In this document: positions 14,687-22,361 of the stretch, piece by piece
Layout: every line of letters starts with the position of its first letter
Position numbering within the stretch: the stretch's first letter is position 1
DNA from: Spirochaetales bacterium
Lineage (GTDB): Bacteria > Spirochaetota > Spirochaetia > Treponematales > Treponemataceae
DNA length: 36,197 nt
Direction of reading: 5' to 3'
Assembly: GCA_030540405.1 (NCBI GenBank)
Contig: JAUNWH010000027.1
Span: 1 to 36,197, forward strand
Made by a program: the position numbers and the translations under genes
Notes under the pieces: model-generated
The model's input: only the letters and a program-made list of their open reading frames with translations
The model's database searches: none
What the model was told of the DNA's origin: nothing

Positions 14687-15559
14687 CTATTCATAGTCGA
14701 TTATCCATCGCTTATCATATATGGGCGTAAGATAAGAACTTTCCAAAGTCCTGCAAACTTTTATTTGTTTGCAAACTTTGCAATTTTCTAAAATCCGAAT
14801 TTTTTTAAAATAACTTCGTTTTTGCAAATTATGATTATAATCAGAAAAATAAAATGATGGAGTTTTTTGAATGTTATAGTTTTCAAAATGCGGCAAAAAG
14901 CAGGCAGGCACATCAAGAAATTCTATACGCATTTTTTTATATAAATTTATATATGCTTTTTGAATAAAACCTGAAAATTGCGTCATGGACAATGGTTTTA
15001 CATTGTTTTTCTTTGATTTTTTTGTATTGTTCATTCTTGCAATTATTATTGTATCTGGAAAAAGTTTTTTGCTTTCTAAAAAATTCTGAATATTGAAATT
15101 AGATTCTAGCATCTCTTGGGAAACAATAAACTTTATATTTACCTTGCACTTTTTTTGTTGCAATAAATAAATACTTTTTAGCGTTTTATAAAATGAACCT
15201 GAATTCTGTGTTATGCGGTCGTGTAAGATTTTATCTCCGTGAATCGGTATTATAAATCTGAGTTTGCTGTTATTTGGAATTTTTGTAACATCTAAAATTG
15301 TGCCATTTGAATAAACAGCTACGTAAGAATCATATTGCTTGCATAGAAATGCTAGAATATCGTAAAAACTTGGATGAAGACTTGGTTCTCCTCCATTTAA
15401 TACAATCAAATCATTTTCATTAGGATTCAAAATTTTTACTGTATTTATAAAGCTTTCAAGAGTAATTGCTTTTTTTGTTGTTCCTGTTGAAGATGAAAAG
15501 CAAAAAATGCAGTTATTGTTGCAAAAATAGTCTATGTTGAAATAATAAATATTTTTCAT
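14687..15559 (-). CDS. Radical SAM protein with reduced SPASM-like end
   Basis: 290 aa. Cluster motif CNNNCIFC at residues 13-20, then VLNGGEPSLHPSF (SAM binding) and IIPIHGDKILHDRITQ. The C-terminus has only a short cysteine set (ENCKVCKQIKVC), so auxiliary cluster binding looks partial compared with its two neighbours. The three radical SAM proteins differ clearly from one another, suggesting three distinct reactions or a heteromeric pair. It has no obvious RBS, and the AT content is very high. Confidence 0.83.
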   Translation of the reverse strand: MKNIYYFNIDYFCNNNCIFCFSSSTGTTKKAITLESFINTVKILNPNENDLIVLNGGEPSLHPSFYDILAFLCKQYDSYVAVYSNGTILDVTKIPNNSKLRFIIPIHGDKILHDRITQNSGSFYKTLKSIYLLQQKKCKVNIKFIVSQEMLESNFNIQNFLESKKLFPDTIIIARMNNTKKSKKNNVKPLSMTQFSGFIQKAYINLYKKMRIEFLDVPACFLPHFENYNIQKTPSFYFSDYNHNLQKRSYFKKIRILENCKVCKQIKVCRTLESSYLTPIYDKRWIIDYE

Positions 15560-15616
15560 ATTAGGATTGAGAATTTGTCTTTAGAATATTTTTAAACAAA
15601 TTAAATCTTCTTATTT

Positions 15617-16774
15617 TTACAAATTTGCTTGGTGCATAAAATTAAATTTTCCTTCGCGGGATTTTTTTATGATTTTTACAGCATGAGGATTTAATTTGCT
15701 TAAATCTTCTCCGGAATCATAAAATTTGTAAATTTCAGTGTTAATTTCTGTAATTTTAGAAAGAAGTCTTTTTGCCCGGACACATGTCGTATTGTTTATT
15801 TTTTCAAAAGAGCCTTCAAGAATTGCACTGGAAACGCAGCCTCCTTTGCAGACTCCAAAGAATTTACAGCTTTCCCTGCATTGTTTTTGTCTTTCAATAC
15901 TTATTCTTTCAAGATTTTTATATGCTGCAGTGTTAAAAGCTTGTGAAAAATTTTCTAATGATGAAATATTTCCTAAAATAAAATCAGATGTATATGGTCT
16001 TCCACATGGGTATATATCGCCATTTGGATTTATGCAAATCCTATTGTGAATGCAAGAACCGCCATATTGAATACAATACAACCTATCAGAAACTTTAAGT
16101 AAATCTTCAAAAGTTCGCATTGATATATTGCATTCTTTGTCAAATAACCATTTTTGATACATTTTACACAAACAGTCAACATATTTTATAACATCTAATT
16201 CTAGCTCTTTGTGTTCAAGAGCATTTCCACTCATGAACAGTGCCAATACCTTGAAGTTAAATCCTTCATTTTTGAACCAGTTGTATGTGTTTTCAAAATG
16301 TTCTATTGATAAGCCATTTTCTACGCATAGTGTGCCAAATTTAATGTCTTTTTCTTTTAGCCAGCACATATTTTTGTAAACAGTTTCAGTATTGAACCTT
16401 AAATCATCATTATGAGGACCGTCAAAAGAAATTCCTACTGAAAAATAATATTTCTTAAACAACTCAATCCACTTGCCATCAATCAACAGCCCGTTAGTCT
16501 GAATAGAATTTTTAAAAATAACACCCTTTTCAGATGCTATCTTTTTCTGATATTCAAGAACCTCTTTAAAATTTTCTATTCCCCAAAGTGTGGGTTCACC
16601 GCCATGAAAAACAACGAAAATTTCAGAGTAATCGTTTGCTGCAATTGCAAACATTTTTTTTGCATAATCGGGCTTCATCATTGTATTGTCAAAACCTTCT
16701 TCTGCGTGATAGCAATGTTTGCAACGCATATTACAGTTGTTTGTAGGTTTTATAGTAATTGATATTCTATTCAA
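15617..16774 (-). CDS. Radical SAM/SPASM peptide-maturase-like enzyme (first of the cluster)
   Basis: 385 aa, similar in design to anaerobic sulfatase-maturating and RiPP-modifying SPASM enzymes. CNMRCKHCY is at residues 14-22, VVFHGGEPTLWG near 53, and VGISFDGPHNDD near 130. Auxiliary cluster cysteines lie in CIHNRICINPNGDIYPCG and CRESCKFFGVCKGGC...C. The apparent start is TTG at 16774, 12 bases after the stop of the 44-aa peptide gene and in the same frame, so translation is likely coupled to it. No separate RBS is visible. Confidence 0.87.
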   Translation of the reverse strand: MNRISITIKPTNNCNMRCKHCYHAEEGFDNTMMKPDYAKKMFAIAANDYSEIFVVFHGGEPTLWGIENFKEVLEYQKKIASEKGVIFKNSIQTNGLLIDGKWIELFKKYYFSVGISFDGPHNDDLRFNTETVYKNMCWLKEKDIKFGTLCVENGLSIEHFENTYNWFKNEGFNFKVLALFMSGNALEHKELELDVIKYVDCLCKMYQKWLFDKECNISMRTFEDLLKVSDRLYCIQYGGSCIHNRICINPNGDIYPCGRPYTSDFILGNISSLENFSQAFNTAAYKNLERISIERQKQCRESCKFFGVCKGGCVSSAILEGSFEKINNTTCVRAKRLLSKITEINTEIYKFYDSGEDLSKLNPHAVKIIKKSREGKFNFMHQANL

Positions 16775-16786
16775 TTTATTTGCCGC

Positions 16787-16921
16787 TTATTTTTTAATCA
16801 TCATCCCATCATCAGAGTCTGAACCCCAACTTTCTTCTCCTTCAAACCATGCAGCCCAAGCCATAACAGAATTCAATTCACTTTCTTTCTTATTCATTTC
16901 AGTAATTTCGTTTTTTGTCAT
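16787..16921 (-). CDS. 44-aa Trp-rich peptide, candidate precursor of the radical SAM cluster
   Basis: The ATG at 16921 has GGGAGAAAAT upstream. Residues 1-19 are polar and charged (MTKNEITEMNKKESELNSV), like a leader. The rest is aromatic and acidic with Trp22, Trp25, Phe26 and Trp32 in AWAAWFEGEESWGSD, followed by DDGMMIKK. It has no cysteine. It directly precedes a SPASM radical SAM gene, which is how precursors of radical-SAM RiPPs are arranged; tryptophan is a common crosslink site in these products. Not recognised as a known precursor family. Confidence 0.7.
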   Translation of the reverse strand: MTKNEITEMNKKESELNSVMAWAAWFEGEESWGSDSDDGMMIKK

Positions 16922-16945
16922 TTTTATTTTCTCCCAAAAATTAGC

Positions 16946-17299
16946 CTATATTTTTTTAACAGATTCTCTTATTTTTGATTTTATTTTTTCTTTTAATCCT
17001 TTTGTGATTAGATATTTGTCTATTTTTTCATTCATCTGCTCTACGGTAAGGTTTTCTTTTGACATGATTTTTCTGCAAGTTGCAGTTATGATTGCAGAAT
17101 ACCCATATTTTGTAATTATTGAAGAACTTGCGCTTATAACACAGAGTAATACAATTCCACCTATCATTCCGCCAGGGCCAAGCGATGCCAGTGTTGATGT
17201 GATTGCTGCCGCGCCTACCAATCCTGTTGTGCTCATTACGGTCAAAAAAACAATAGCAGGAATTCCTATTCCTGCAAGTCTTTCCACAAATTCGTCCAT
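16946..17299 (-). CDS. Small Gly/Ala-rich membrane protein of the cluster
   Basis: 117 aa from ATG 17299 with GGAGG upstream. It has two hydrophobic segments: about residues 8-35 (GIPAIVFLTVMSTTGLVGAA), then after a Gly-Pro-Gly-Gly turn about 45-68 (MIGGIVLLCVISASSSII). A basic amphipathic tail follows (EKIDKYLITKGLKEKIKSK). Comparable small proteins of unknown role occur in other bacteria, but I cannot name a family. In a peptide-modification cluster it could be an immunity or export helper, or itself a bacteriocin-like product. Confidence 0.7.
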   Translation of the reverse strand: MDEFVERLAGIGIPAIVFLTVMSTTGLVGAAAITSTLASLGPGGMIGGIVLLCVISASSSIITKYGYSAIITATCRKIMSKENLTVEQMNEKIDKYLITKGLKEKIKSKIRESVKKI

Positions 17300-17359
17300 A
17301 AAAACCTCCATTTATAATATTTATAAATCGAAAACAGTTCTTGTTCTTGAAGTCAAGAA
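17300..17359 (-). promoter_or_regulatory. AT-rich upstream region with palindrome, possible island promoter
   Basis: A perfect palindrome TTCTTGA-AG-TCAAGAA (17344-17359) overlaps the stop of the 66-aa ORF. On the minus strand it is followed by AAGAACAAGAAC, then AT-rich -10-like hexamers (TATAAA, TATTAT), then the GGAGG of the membrane-protein gene. A start for the cluster operon here is plausible but no single -35/-10 pair stands out. Confidence 0.35.
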
Positions 17360-17553
17360 TATTTTTTTTCATTTTCCGATAAAATATTTTTTAATTTATT
17401 TTTTAGTTCATCTTTGTCAGATTGAGTAAGAGTTTCAGAATTTTCAATTCTTTCAAACAATAAACTAATTCCGTTTATTGAAATCGTATGCTTTGAACTG
17501 TCAACTAGACTTTTTAATTTTCTGATTTCTGTAATAATTTCATCTTTTTCCAT
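17353..17553 (-). CDS. 66-aa helical protein at island edge, fused in frame to a truncated permease
   Basis: Reading from ATG 17553: MEKDEIITEIRKLKSLVDSS, then a second helical part ending KDELKNKLKNILSENEKKYS. Highly charged, probably coiled coil, and AT-rich like the rest of the island. Upstream the frame is continuous with the SLC13-type permease, and no RBS precedes the ATG, so its native upstream sequence was lost at the island junction. No family recognised. It may be made only as the tail of the fusion. Confidence 0.55.
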   Translation of the reverse strand: MEKDEIITEIRKLKSLVDSSKHTISINGISLLFERIENSETLTQSDKDELKNKLKNILSENEKKYS

Positions 17554-18255
17554 AACCGCCGCCGACCATTTTGGAATCACGTTCACTACTGAAAGCAGGC
17601 ACAGAATAAAAAGCGCGGTGTACAGAATGTTTTTTCCCGCAAAACTCGGTCTATCGGATAAAAACTCCTGCCGCTCAATCTTCATCTCTTCGTTCTTTAT
17701 TATCATAGTTGAAAAAATCAGAAGCACAAGGGAAAGCAACGTGCACGGAAAAAGAATTTTCATAAACTGAATTGTGCCGAGCTGCATTTTTGAAAACAAA
17801 AATATATTCTGAGGATTTCCGATCGGTGTAATCATGCTTCCAAGATTTGCAGCAAGAGTCTGAAGCACAACTGTATATAATAGAAGAAAACCGCTCGTTT
17901 TTGAAAGCAGAACGACCGCGAACGGAACAAATGTAAGAAGCGCCACATCGTTTGTGATAATCATGCTTGTAAAAAAGCAGAGCAGGACAAGCGTAAGGCA
18001 AAGTCCGCGCTGACTGTGCACTTTACGGCAGACGATGTTCCCAAGCGCGCCGAAAAGCCCTGTCCGCCTCCAGCCTGAAACGACCGCCATGAGCGAAAAA
18101 AGCGTCAGAAGCGTTCCGAAGTCGATGTACGAAATGTATTTTGCGTCCGGCTTTACAAAGAGCATTGAAACGAGCGCGAGCAAAAACGTGATGCAAAAGA
18201 CGATTTCCTTTTTGCACCAGCTGAATATTTTTTGAAAGATTTTCCCTGCTGACAT
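17554..18255 (-). pseudogene. SLC13/ArsB-type anion permease, C-terminally truncated
   Basis: From ATG 18255 (AAGG upstream) the protein has about 234 permease residues. Membrane helices include EIVFCITFLLALVSMLF, a conserved hairpin near SMIITNDVALLTFVPFAVVL, and NLGSMITPIGNPQNIFLF; both motifs are diagnostic of the ion-transporter superfamily (ArsB/NhaD/DASS). Complete members have two such halves of about 400 aa. This one stops after NVIPKWSAAV and runs in frame into the AT-rich 66-aa ORF, ending at 17353. The second half is not found elsewhere in the window, so transport is probably lost. Confidence 0.7.
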
Positions 18256-18330
18256 TTTTTTTACCTTTTCTTGATTTTGAAGATTTGAGCAATTCGTTGC
18301 AATTGTATCACAAATCGCATTTTTGTTCCG

Positions 18331-18630
18331 CAAATGCCGCGGGGCTATGATTGGAAATGACACGAGAGATTGCCGCGTCGTAGCACGGCAATGACAGGCT
18401 GGTTTTATGTCATTCTCGTACAAGTACGCCGCAAGGCGGACGCAGACACGGGAATCTCTAACTACACAAGAGATTGCCGTGTCGGTGCACGGCAATGACA
18501 AAGAGAATAAAACTCCGGCAATGACAAGCTGCTTCATGTCATTCTCTTGCTTGACAAGGGAATCCTATTACACGAGATCCTCCGATCAAGCCGGAGGATG
18601 ACAGAAAAGGTCAAATGCGGCAATGACAGG
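18331..18630. repeat. Cluster of short palindromic repeats between permease and ABC genes
   Basis: At least five units of the family, for example GAGATTGCCG ... CGGCAATGAC near 18366-18394 and 18472-18500, and GATCCTCCG ... CCGGAGGATGAC near 18575-18601. Units lie in both orientations. No gene in this stretch. Confidence 0.65.
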
Positions 18631-18635
18631 TTGTT

Positions 18636-19376
18636 TTATTCCCAGCGGAAGAAGCAGGCGGAAAGAATTGTGCAGAGCGCGCCGACTCCAAACATTACGC
18701 AGACCGGCAAAAGAACGCTAGCTGCGCCGATTCCGAGAAATGTGTTTTTCATCATCGTTATTCCTTGAGTCAGAGGAAAAAAACTGACGACATTCTGCAT
18801 TGCTTTCGGCATGACTTCAAGGGGGAGCGTCGTGCCTGAAAGTACGAGCATCGGAAAATAAAGAACACACGCAATGACGCTTGCCTGCTTGGTGTCTTTT
18901 GCCACGCCGCCCACCAGCATACCGATGGAAAGAGTTGAGAGCATGGTGAGCACCCAGCTTGCGAGAAAAGCCCAAATCGAGCCGTGCAGCTTCACGCCCC
19001 ACAAAAGCGCAACAATCGAGAGCGTTGCAAGGGACACGGCACAGTAGACGATATACATCGAAAGTTCCACGCCGAGAATAAACACCGGGCTTACAGGTGT
19101 AACTCGCAGCCGCTTGAGAATTTTCATCTCACGCAAGCCCGAAACTGCCAGCGGAAGCCCCATCAGTCCGCCTGCGCAGATTGCAATTGCGCCGACCGCT
19201 CCGAAAGACTGCTCCAAAAATGTATAATCCGCGCCGTCGTAAGCAGGTTTTCTTCCATATATAATGCCGAAAATTATGAATATTACAAGCGGCATGATTA
19301 CGGCGAAAATCACCATGTTCATGTCCCGCAGGCTGAGCTTCAGCTCGGTTTTCAAAAAAGTAAAAAATCGTTTCAT
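18636..19376 (-). CDS. ABC-2 type exporter permease
   Basis: 246 aa with six predicted membrane spans. It starts MKRFFTFLKTELKLSLRDMNM, an ABC-2 N-terminus, and has the conserved extracellular segment VLYFPMLVLSGTTLPLEVMP followed by FFPLTQGITMMKNTFLG. The ATG overlaps the ATPase stop (ATGA), so the two form one exporter. The family exports lipids, drugs or antibiotics; the substrate is unknown. Confidence 0.87.
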   Translation of the reverse strand: MKRFFTFLKTELKLSLRDMNMVIFAVIMPLVIFIIFGIIYGRKPAYDGADYTFLEQSFGAVGAIAICAGGLMGLPLAVSGLREMKILKRLRVTPVSPVFILGVELSMYIVYCAVSLATLSIVALLWGVKLHGSIWAFLASWVLTMLSTLSIGMLVGGVAKDTKQASVIACVLYFPMLVLSGTTLPLEVMPKAMQNVVSFFPLTQGITMMKNTFLGIGAASVLLPVCVMFGVGALCTILSACFFRWE

Positions 19377-20095
19377 TCGTCCGCCTCCTCGTCCGAAAGT
19401 TTTAAGTATGCATCCTCAAAGTTTTCGCAGCCGCACTTCGCCTTTGCCTGTTCCACAGTTCCGCGGAAAACAGCAGTTCCTTTTTTCAGGATGCAGATTT
19501 CATCGCACAACGCCTCAACTTCGTCCATAAAGTGCGAGGTCAGAAAAATCGTAAGCCCCTGTTCTTTAAGCGATTCAAGAGTTTTCCACACGCCGCGCCG
19601 TGCCTTTGCGTCAAGCCCGGTTGTAAGCTCGTCAAGAAAAACAAGCTGTGGCTGCCCAATCAGCGCAAGCACGATGAAAAGCCGCTGACGCTCTCCGCCC
19701 GAAAGACTTTTTACCGCAGTTTTTGCCTTGTCGCCGATTCCGAACTGATTGCAAAGCGTGAGCCAATCGGCAGGATTGCGGTAAAGGCTTGCGGTTTCCT
19801 CGCAAAGTTCACAGACCTTGATTTCCTTATGATAGTCGCCCTCCTGAAACTGAACGCCGATTTTCTGGAAAAGCTCGCGGCGGCATTTTTTCGGGTCTTG
19901 TCCCAAAAGACGGACTGTTCCGCTTTCAGCCTGCTTTGTGCCGAGCATACATTCAATCGTCGTGCTTTTTCCGGCTCCGTTCGCGCCCAGAAGTCCGAAC
20001 ACAGTTCCGCTTTTTACCGAAAGGTTCAGATGATTTACAACGGTTTTTCCGCCATAAGATTTTGTAAGTCCCTCAACAAAAATTGCTTCGCTCAT
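19373..20095 (-). CDS. ABC transporter ATP-binding protein
   Basis: 240 aa. Walker A GANGAGKST at about residues 37-45. The signature is LSGGERQR, with E in place of the usual Q. Walker B is LVFLDELTTGLD and the switch histidine is in TSHFMDE. Drug/antibiotic exporter subfamily (DrrA/CcmA-like) by motif style. GGAGG precedes the ATG. It forms an operon with the ABC-2 permease. The AraC-GyrI regulator gene lies upstream on the same strand and may control it. Confidence 0.9.
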   Translation of the reverse strand: MSEAIFVEGLTKSYGGKTVVNHLNLSVKSGTVFGLLGANGAGKSTTIECMLGTKQAESGTVRLLGQDPKKCRRELFQKIGVQFQEGDYHKEIKVCELCEETASLYRNPADWLTLCNQFGIGDKAKTAVKSLSGGERQRLFIVLALIGQPQLVFLDELTTGLDAKARRGVWKTLESLKEQGLTIFLTSHFMDEVEALCDEICILKKGTAVFRGTVEQAKAKCGCENFEDAYLKLSDEEADE

Positions 20096-20111
20096 TTTTT
20101 AATCCTCCCAT

Positions 20112-20253
20112 AAAAAGTCAATGAGGAAATATCAATTTCCGATTTGACTTTTTAGCACAATTTCGCAACAAAGTGAGAAATTGCAGTTGATAAGAAAGTT
20201 TGCAACGCAAACTTGTGAATAAAAACTTTGACGCCATTTTAGGCAAAGTTTTT
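20112..20253. other. Array of four intergenic hairpins
   Basis: Four stem-loops fill the gap: 20112-20153 (AAAAAGTCAA ... GGAAAT-ATCA-ATTTCC ... TTGACTTTTT), 20158-20183 (CAATTTC ... GAAATTG), 20196-20214 (AAGTTTGC-AAC-GCAAACTT) and 20221-20253 (AAAAACTTTG ... GCC-N6-GGC ... CAAAGTTTTT). The outermost have A/T flanks like terminators. No ORF. Confidence 0.75.
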
Positions 20254-20254
20254 A

Positions 20255-21133
20255 TTACACTCTCTTAATTGCACGCAGTTCAATGTAGCCGCGCTCTCCT
20301 CGTGGTTCCAGCTGAATCCGCGGATTTTCGTCATCCCACTGGTAGCCGATGACGGACGGATTGTAGCAGTTCATTGCCGCCTGAACTGTGCGGATTGCCT
20401 CGCAGTAATCCTCCTCGCGGAATGGCTGACCTTGAAACATCAGGTATTCCGCTTCCGGCAGATGAATTGTGTCGAAGCCTTCGGGAATCATTCCCATGTA
20501 GCCGGTTTCGACTTCCACGCCCTGAACGTAGGTTGATGTTTCAGGCTTTTTGTACTTTTCGGGCAGCCACATTGAAACAGGTTCTCCGCAGAGCGACTTC
20601 ATGCTCATAAGAATTCCCCAAACGTCGCAGCTGACTTCCTCGCAGTATGGAAAATAGTCTTCTGCCTGCTTGCCGCGTTTGATAATGCACAGGCGTTCAG
20701 GCTTTTTGACGACCTGAATGAAAATCGGTTGAATGTTGGACACGTCGATGTTCTCCTTTTGTAATTCACGGTATTTTGCGCCATAAGGAATGAAGAACGG
20801 AACGGGAACTGGATTTTTCATATAGTCGCTCGGATTCAGCCCGAATTCCCGGTAAAACGAGCGCGTAAAAGTGTCCACATTGGAAAAGCCTGCATCGAAT
20901 GCCGCGTCGATGACCTTGACCTTTCCGCTTTGAAGCTGCTTTGCCGCCTGCGTGAGCCGGTATTTTCGGATATATTCCGTCGGCGTAAGTCCAAGAGCTG
21001 CCCGGAACAACCGGTAAGAATGCCAGGGAGAAAACAGCGACGCGCGCGCCAAATCCGACAAGCTGATTTCTTCCGCATTGTTCTTTTCGATATAATCCTG
21101 CATCCGCTGGACAGCCAAAATCTGTTCCTTCAT
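20255..21133 (-). CDS. AraC-family regulator with GyrI-like effector domain
   Basis: 292 aa. Residues 5-105 are the double helix-turn-helix of AraC proteins (EEISLSDLARASLFSPWHSYRLFRAALGL and VIDAAFDAGFSNVDTFTRSFYREFGLNPSDY). Residues about 125-290 are a GyrI-like/BmrR-type ligand domain (VVKKPERLCIIKRG ... GYMGMIPEGFDTIHLPEAEYLMF). The architecture is that of Rob/SoxS-like regulators that sense small hydrophobic drugs. AAGGAAAAAG precedes the ATG. It lies directly before an ABC exporter pair, a natural target. Confidence 0.88.
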   Translation of the reverse strand: MKEQILAVQRMQDYIEKNNAEEISLSDLARASLFSPWHSYRLFRAALGLTPTEYIRKYRLTQAAKQLQSGKVKVIDAAFDAGFSNVDTFTRSFYREFGLNPSDYMKNPVPVPFFIPYGAKYRELQKENIDVSNIQPIFIQVVKKPERLCIIKRGKQAEDYFPYCEEVSCDVWGILMSMKSLCGEPVSMWLPEKYKKPETSTYVQGVEVETGYMGMIPEGFDTIHLPEAEYLMFQGQPFREEDYCEAIRTVQAAMNCYNPSVIGYQWDDENPRIQLEPRGERGYIELRAIKRV

Positions 21134-21243
21134 TCTTTTTCCTTATAGACGGATATTATACTGCGGCGGAAAATTATTCTCTCGACTTTTTTTGCTGTTT
21201 TTCTTGTTTGTTCGGTAGATGTCAGAAAGTGAGATTTCTGTAT

Positions 21244-21330
21244 TCACTGGAATTCACTAAGTGAGGCGTTGTAAATGCGAATTAGAAGTTCTGAGTCTTC
21301 TGGTTTTGCTTGTCGATATTCTATTTTCAT
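21244..21330 (-). pseudogene. N-terminal stub of a GNAT acetyltransferase
   Basis: 28 codons from ATG 21330 to TGA read MKIEYRQAKPEDSELLIRIY then NASLSEFQ, a typical GNAT first strand and helix. The acetyl-CoA motif is absent. A remnant of a lost gene in the 220-bp gap between the AraC and methyltransferase genes. Confidence 0.5.
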
Positions 21331-21352
21331 GGTCTGTCTATGTAACTCAAAG

Positions 21353-22006
21353 TTACTTTATGCAGTGAAAATATGCCATCGAGCCGTCAATGTGAAAATC
21401 GACTTCTTTATACATTTTCTGCAAAATATTTTTCAGTTCTTCCTCACTCTGAAATGGCGGAGTAAACCAGCCTTTCTTTGCAAGAATGTTTTTTACAAGC
21501 CAGTCCGTCCTTTTGGATTTTCCTTTGATATAGAAGCAGGCGATAAAATCACCGCCGGATTTCAGAACGCGATAGGTTTCGCTGAATGCTTTTTGTTTGT
21601 CGGGGAACGCGTGGAAACCGTTCATGCTGACAACGACATCAAAAGTTTCATCGTCCGTTTGAAGATTTCCCACATCGCCCTGAATGAACTTGATATGCGG
21701 CTGACTATCAAGTCTTTTCTTTGCCTGCTCAAGCATATCTGTGCTGTAATCAAGGCAAGTGATGTGCGCATTTTTCAGGGATAACCATTTGCGCTGCGTG
21801 AACACAGCCGTTCCGACCGGAACATCAAGAAGCGTGCCGGAAAAATCGTCAGGAATATACGACAAAACTTTCCGCGCAATTTCATTGTCATCCGTTCCGC
21901 TCCAGAGCAGCTTGATATACATTCTGCTGAAAAAATTCCCCTGCGTGAGAACATCGTCATATATATTCTTTGACGATTCGTAGGCGGTTTGTATTTTGTC
22001 TGCCAT
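21353..22006 (-). CDS. Class I SAM-dependent methyltransferase
   Basis: 217 aa. SAM-binding motif I is LLDVPVGTAVF (about 59-69), acidic motif II CLDYSTDML, then FIQGDVGNL, FDVVVSMNGFHAFPD and FSETYRVLKSGGDFIACFY (motifs III-V), a Methyltransf_11/25 pattern. Acceptor unknown. RBS GGAGCAGGAAA. The promoter element upstream is shared with the CAT-like gene at 24440-25099. A small hairpin GTAACT-CAA-AGTTAC overlaps its stop. Confidence 0.88.
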   Translation of the reverse strand: MADKIQTAYESSKNIYDDVLTQGNFFSRMYIKLLWSGTDDNEIARKVLSYIPDDFSGTLLDVPVGTAVFTQRKWLSLKNAHITCLDYSTDMLEQAKKRLDSQPHIKFIQGDVGNLQTDDETFDVVVSMNGFHAFPDKQKAFSETYRVLKSGGDFIACFYIKGKSKRTDWLVKNILAKKGWFTPPFQSEEELKNILQKMYKEVDFHIDGSMAYFHCIK

Positions 22007-22027
22007 ATTTCCTGCTCCAATTTTCGA

Positions 22028-22068
22028 TTTACAAAGCCGAGTATATCATATTCGGCATGACGGATAAA
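22028..22068 (-). promoter_or_regulatory. Promoter/operator element, copy 1 (methyltransferase)
   Basis: On the minus strand: TTATCC, a 16-bp spacer, then TGA-TATACT (extended -10). The -10 sits inside the palindrome-like GCCGA ... TCGGC (22036-22056). The same 40-bp element with few changes precedes the CAT-like gene at 25120-25160. Confidence 0.65.
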
Positions 22069-22096
22069 TAAAAGTCTCCAAACCGAAAGTTATACA

Positions 22097-22333
22097 TCAC
22101 TTTTTTATAATAAAATTTAGACACCCATTAATGGTATGGATTATGAAAAATAGGGAAACTGTACCGTTTCTGTTCCAGTCGTAAAACCATTTTAAGACTT
22201 GAGGCAATCCGTGATATTCCGGACCGTAGCACTCACTGTAAACAATATCATCCGCAAAAATGTTTTCTAACAGTCCGATGTTTTTGTCAAGCCACGCTTG
22301 GAAATAGCTTTTTACAATGTCTTCTTTTTGCAT
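22097..22333 (-). pseudogene. NTF2/SnoaL-like protein, C-terminally broken
   Basis: 78 codons. The first 57 (MQKEDIVKSYFQAWLDKNIG, then FADDIVYSECYGPEYHGLPQVLKWFYDWNRNGTV) match the start of small NTF2-like proteins of about 120 aa. The last 20 (SLFFIIHTINGCLNFIIKK) are unrelated and AT-rich, as after a deletion or frameshift. RBS GAAGGAG is present. It is 28 bp downstream of the DUF4143 gene and may be co-transcribed with it. Confidence 0.65.
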
Positions 22334-22361
22334 TTAATCACCGCTCCTTCTTCATATTTTT

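Noticed and set aside
17344-17359. TTCTTGA-AG-TCAAGAA as a terminator of the 66-aa ORF.
   Set aside because: The stem overlaps the stop codon and the T run lies on the other strand; an operator or nothing is more likely.
16719-17429. A 236-aa plus-strand hydrophobic ORF across the small genes of the radical SAM island.
   Set aside because: It is antisense to three minus-strand genes with good RBSs and arises from AT-rich, poly-T codons; no recognised membrane family.
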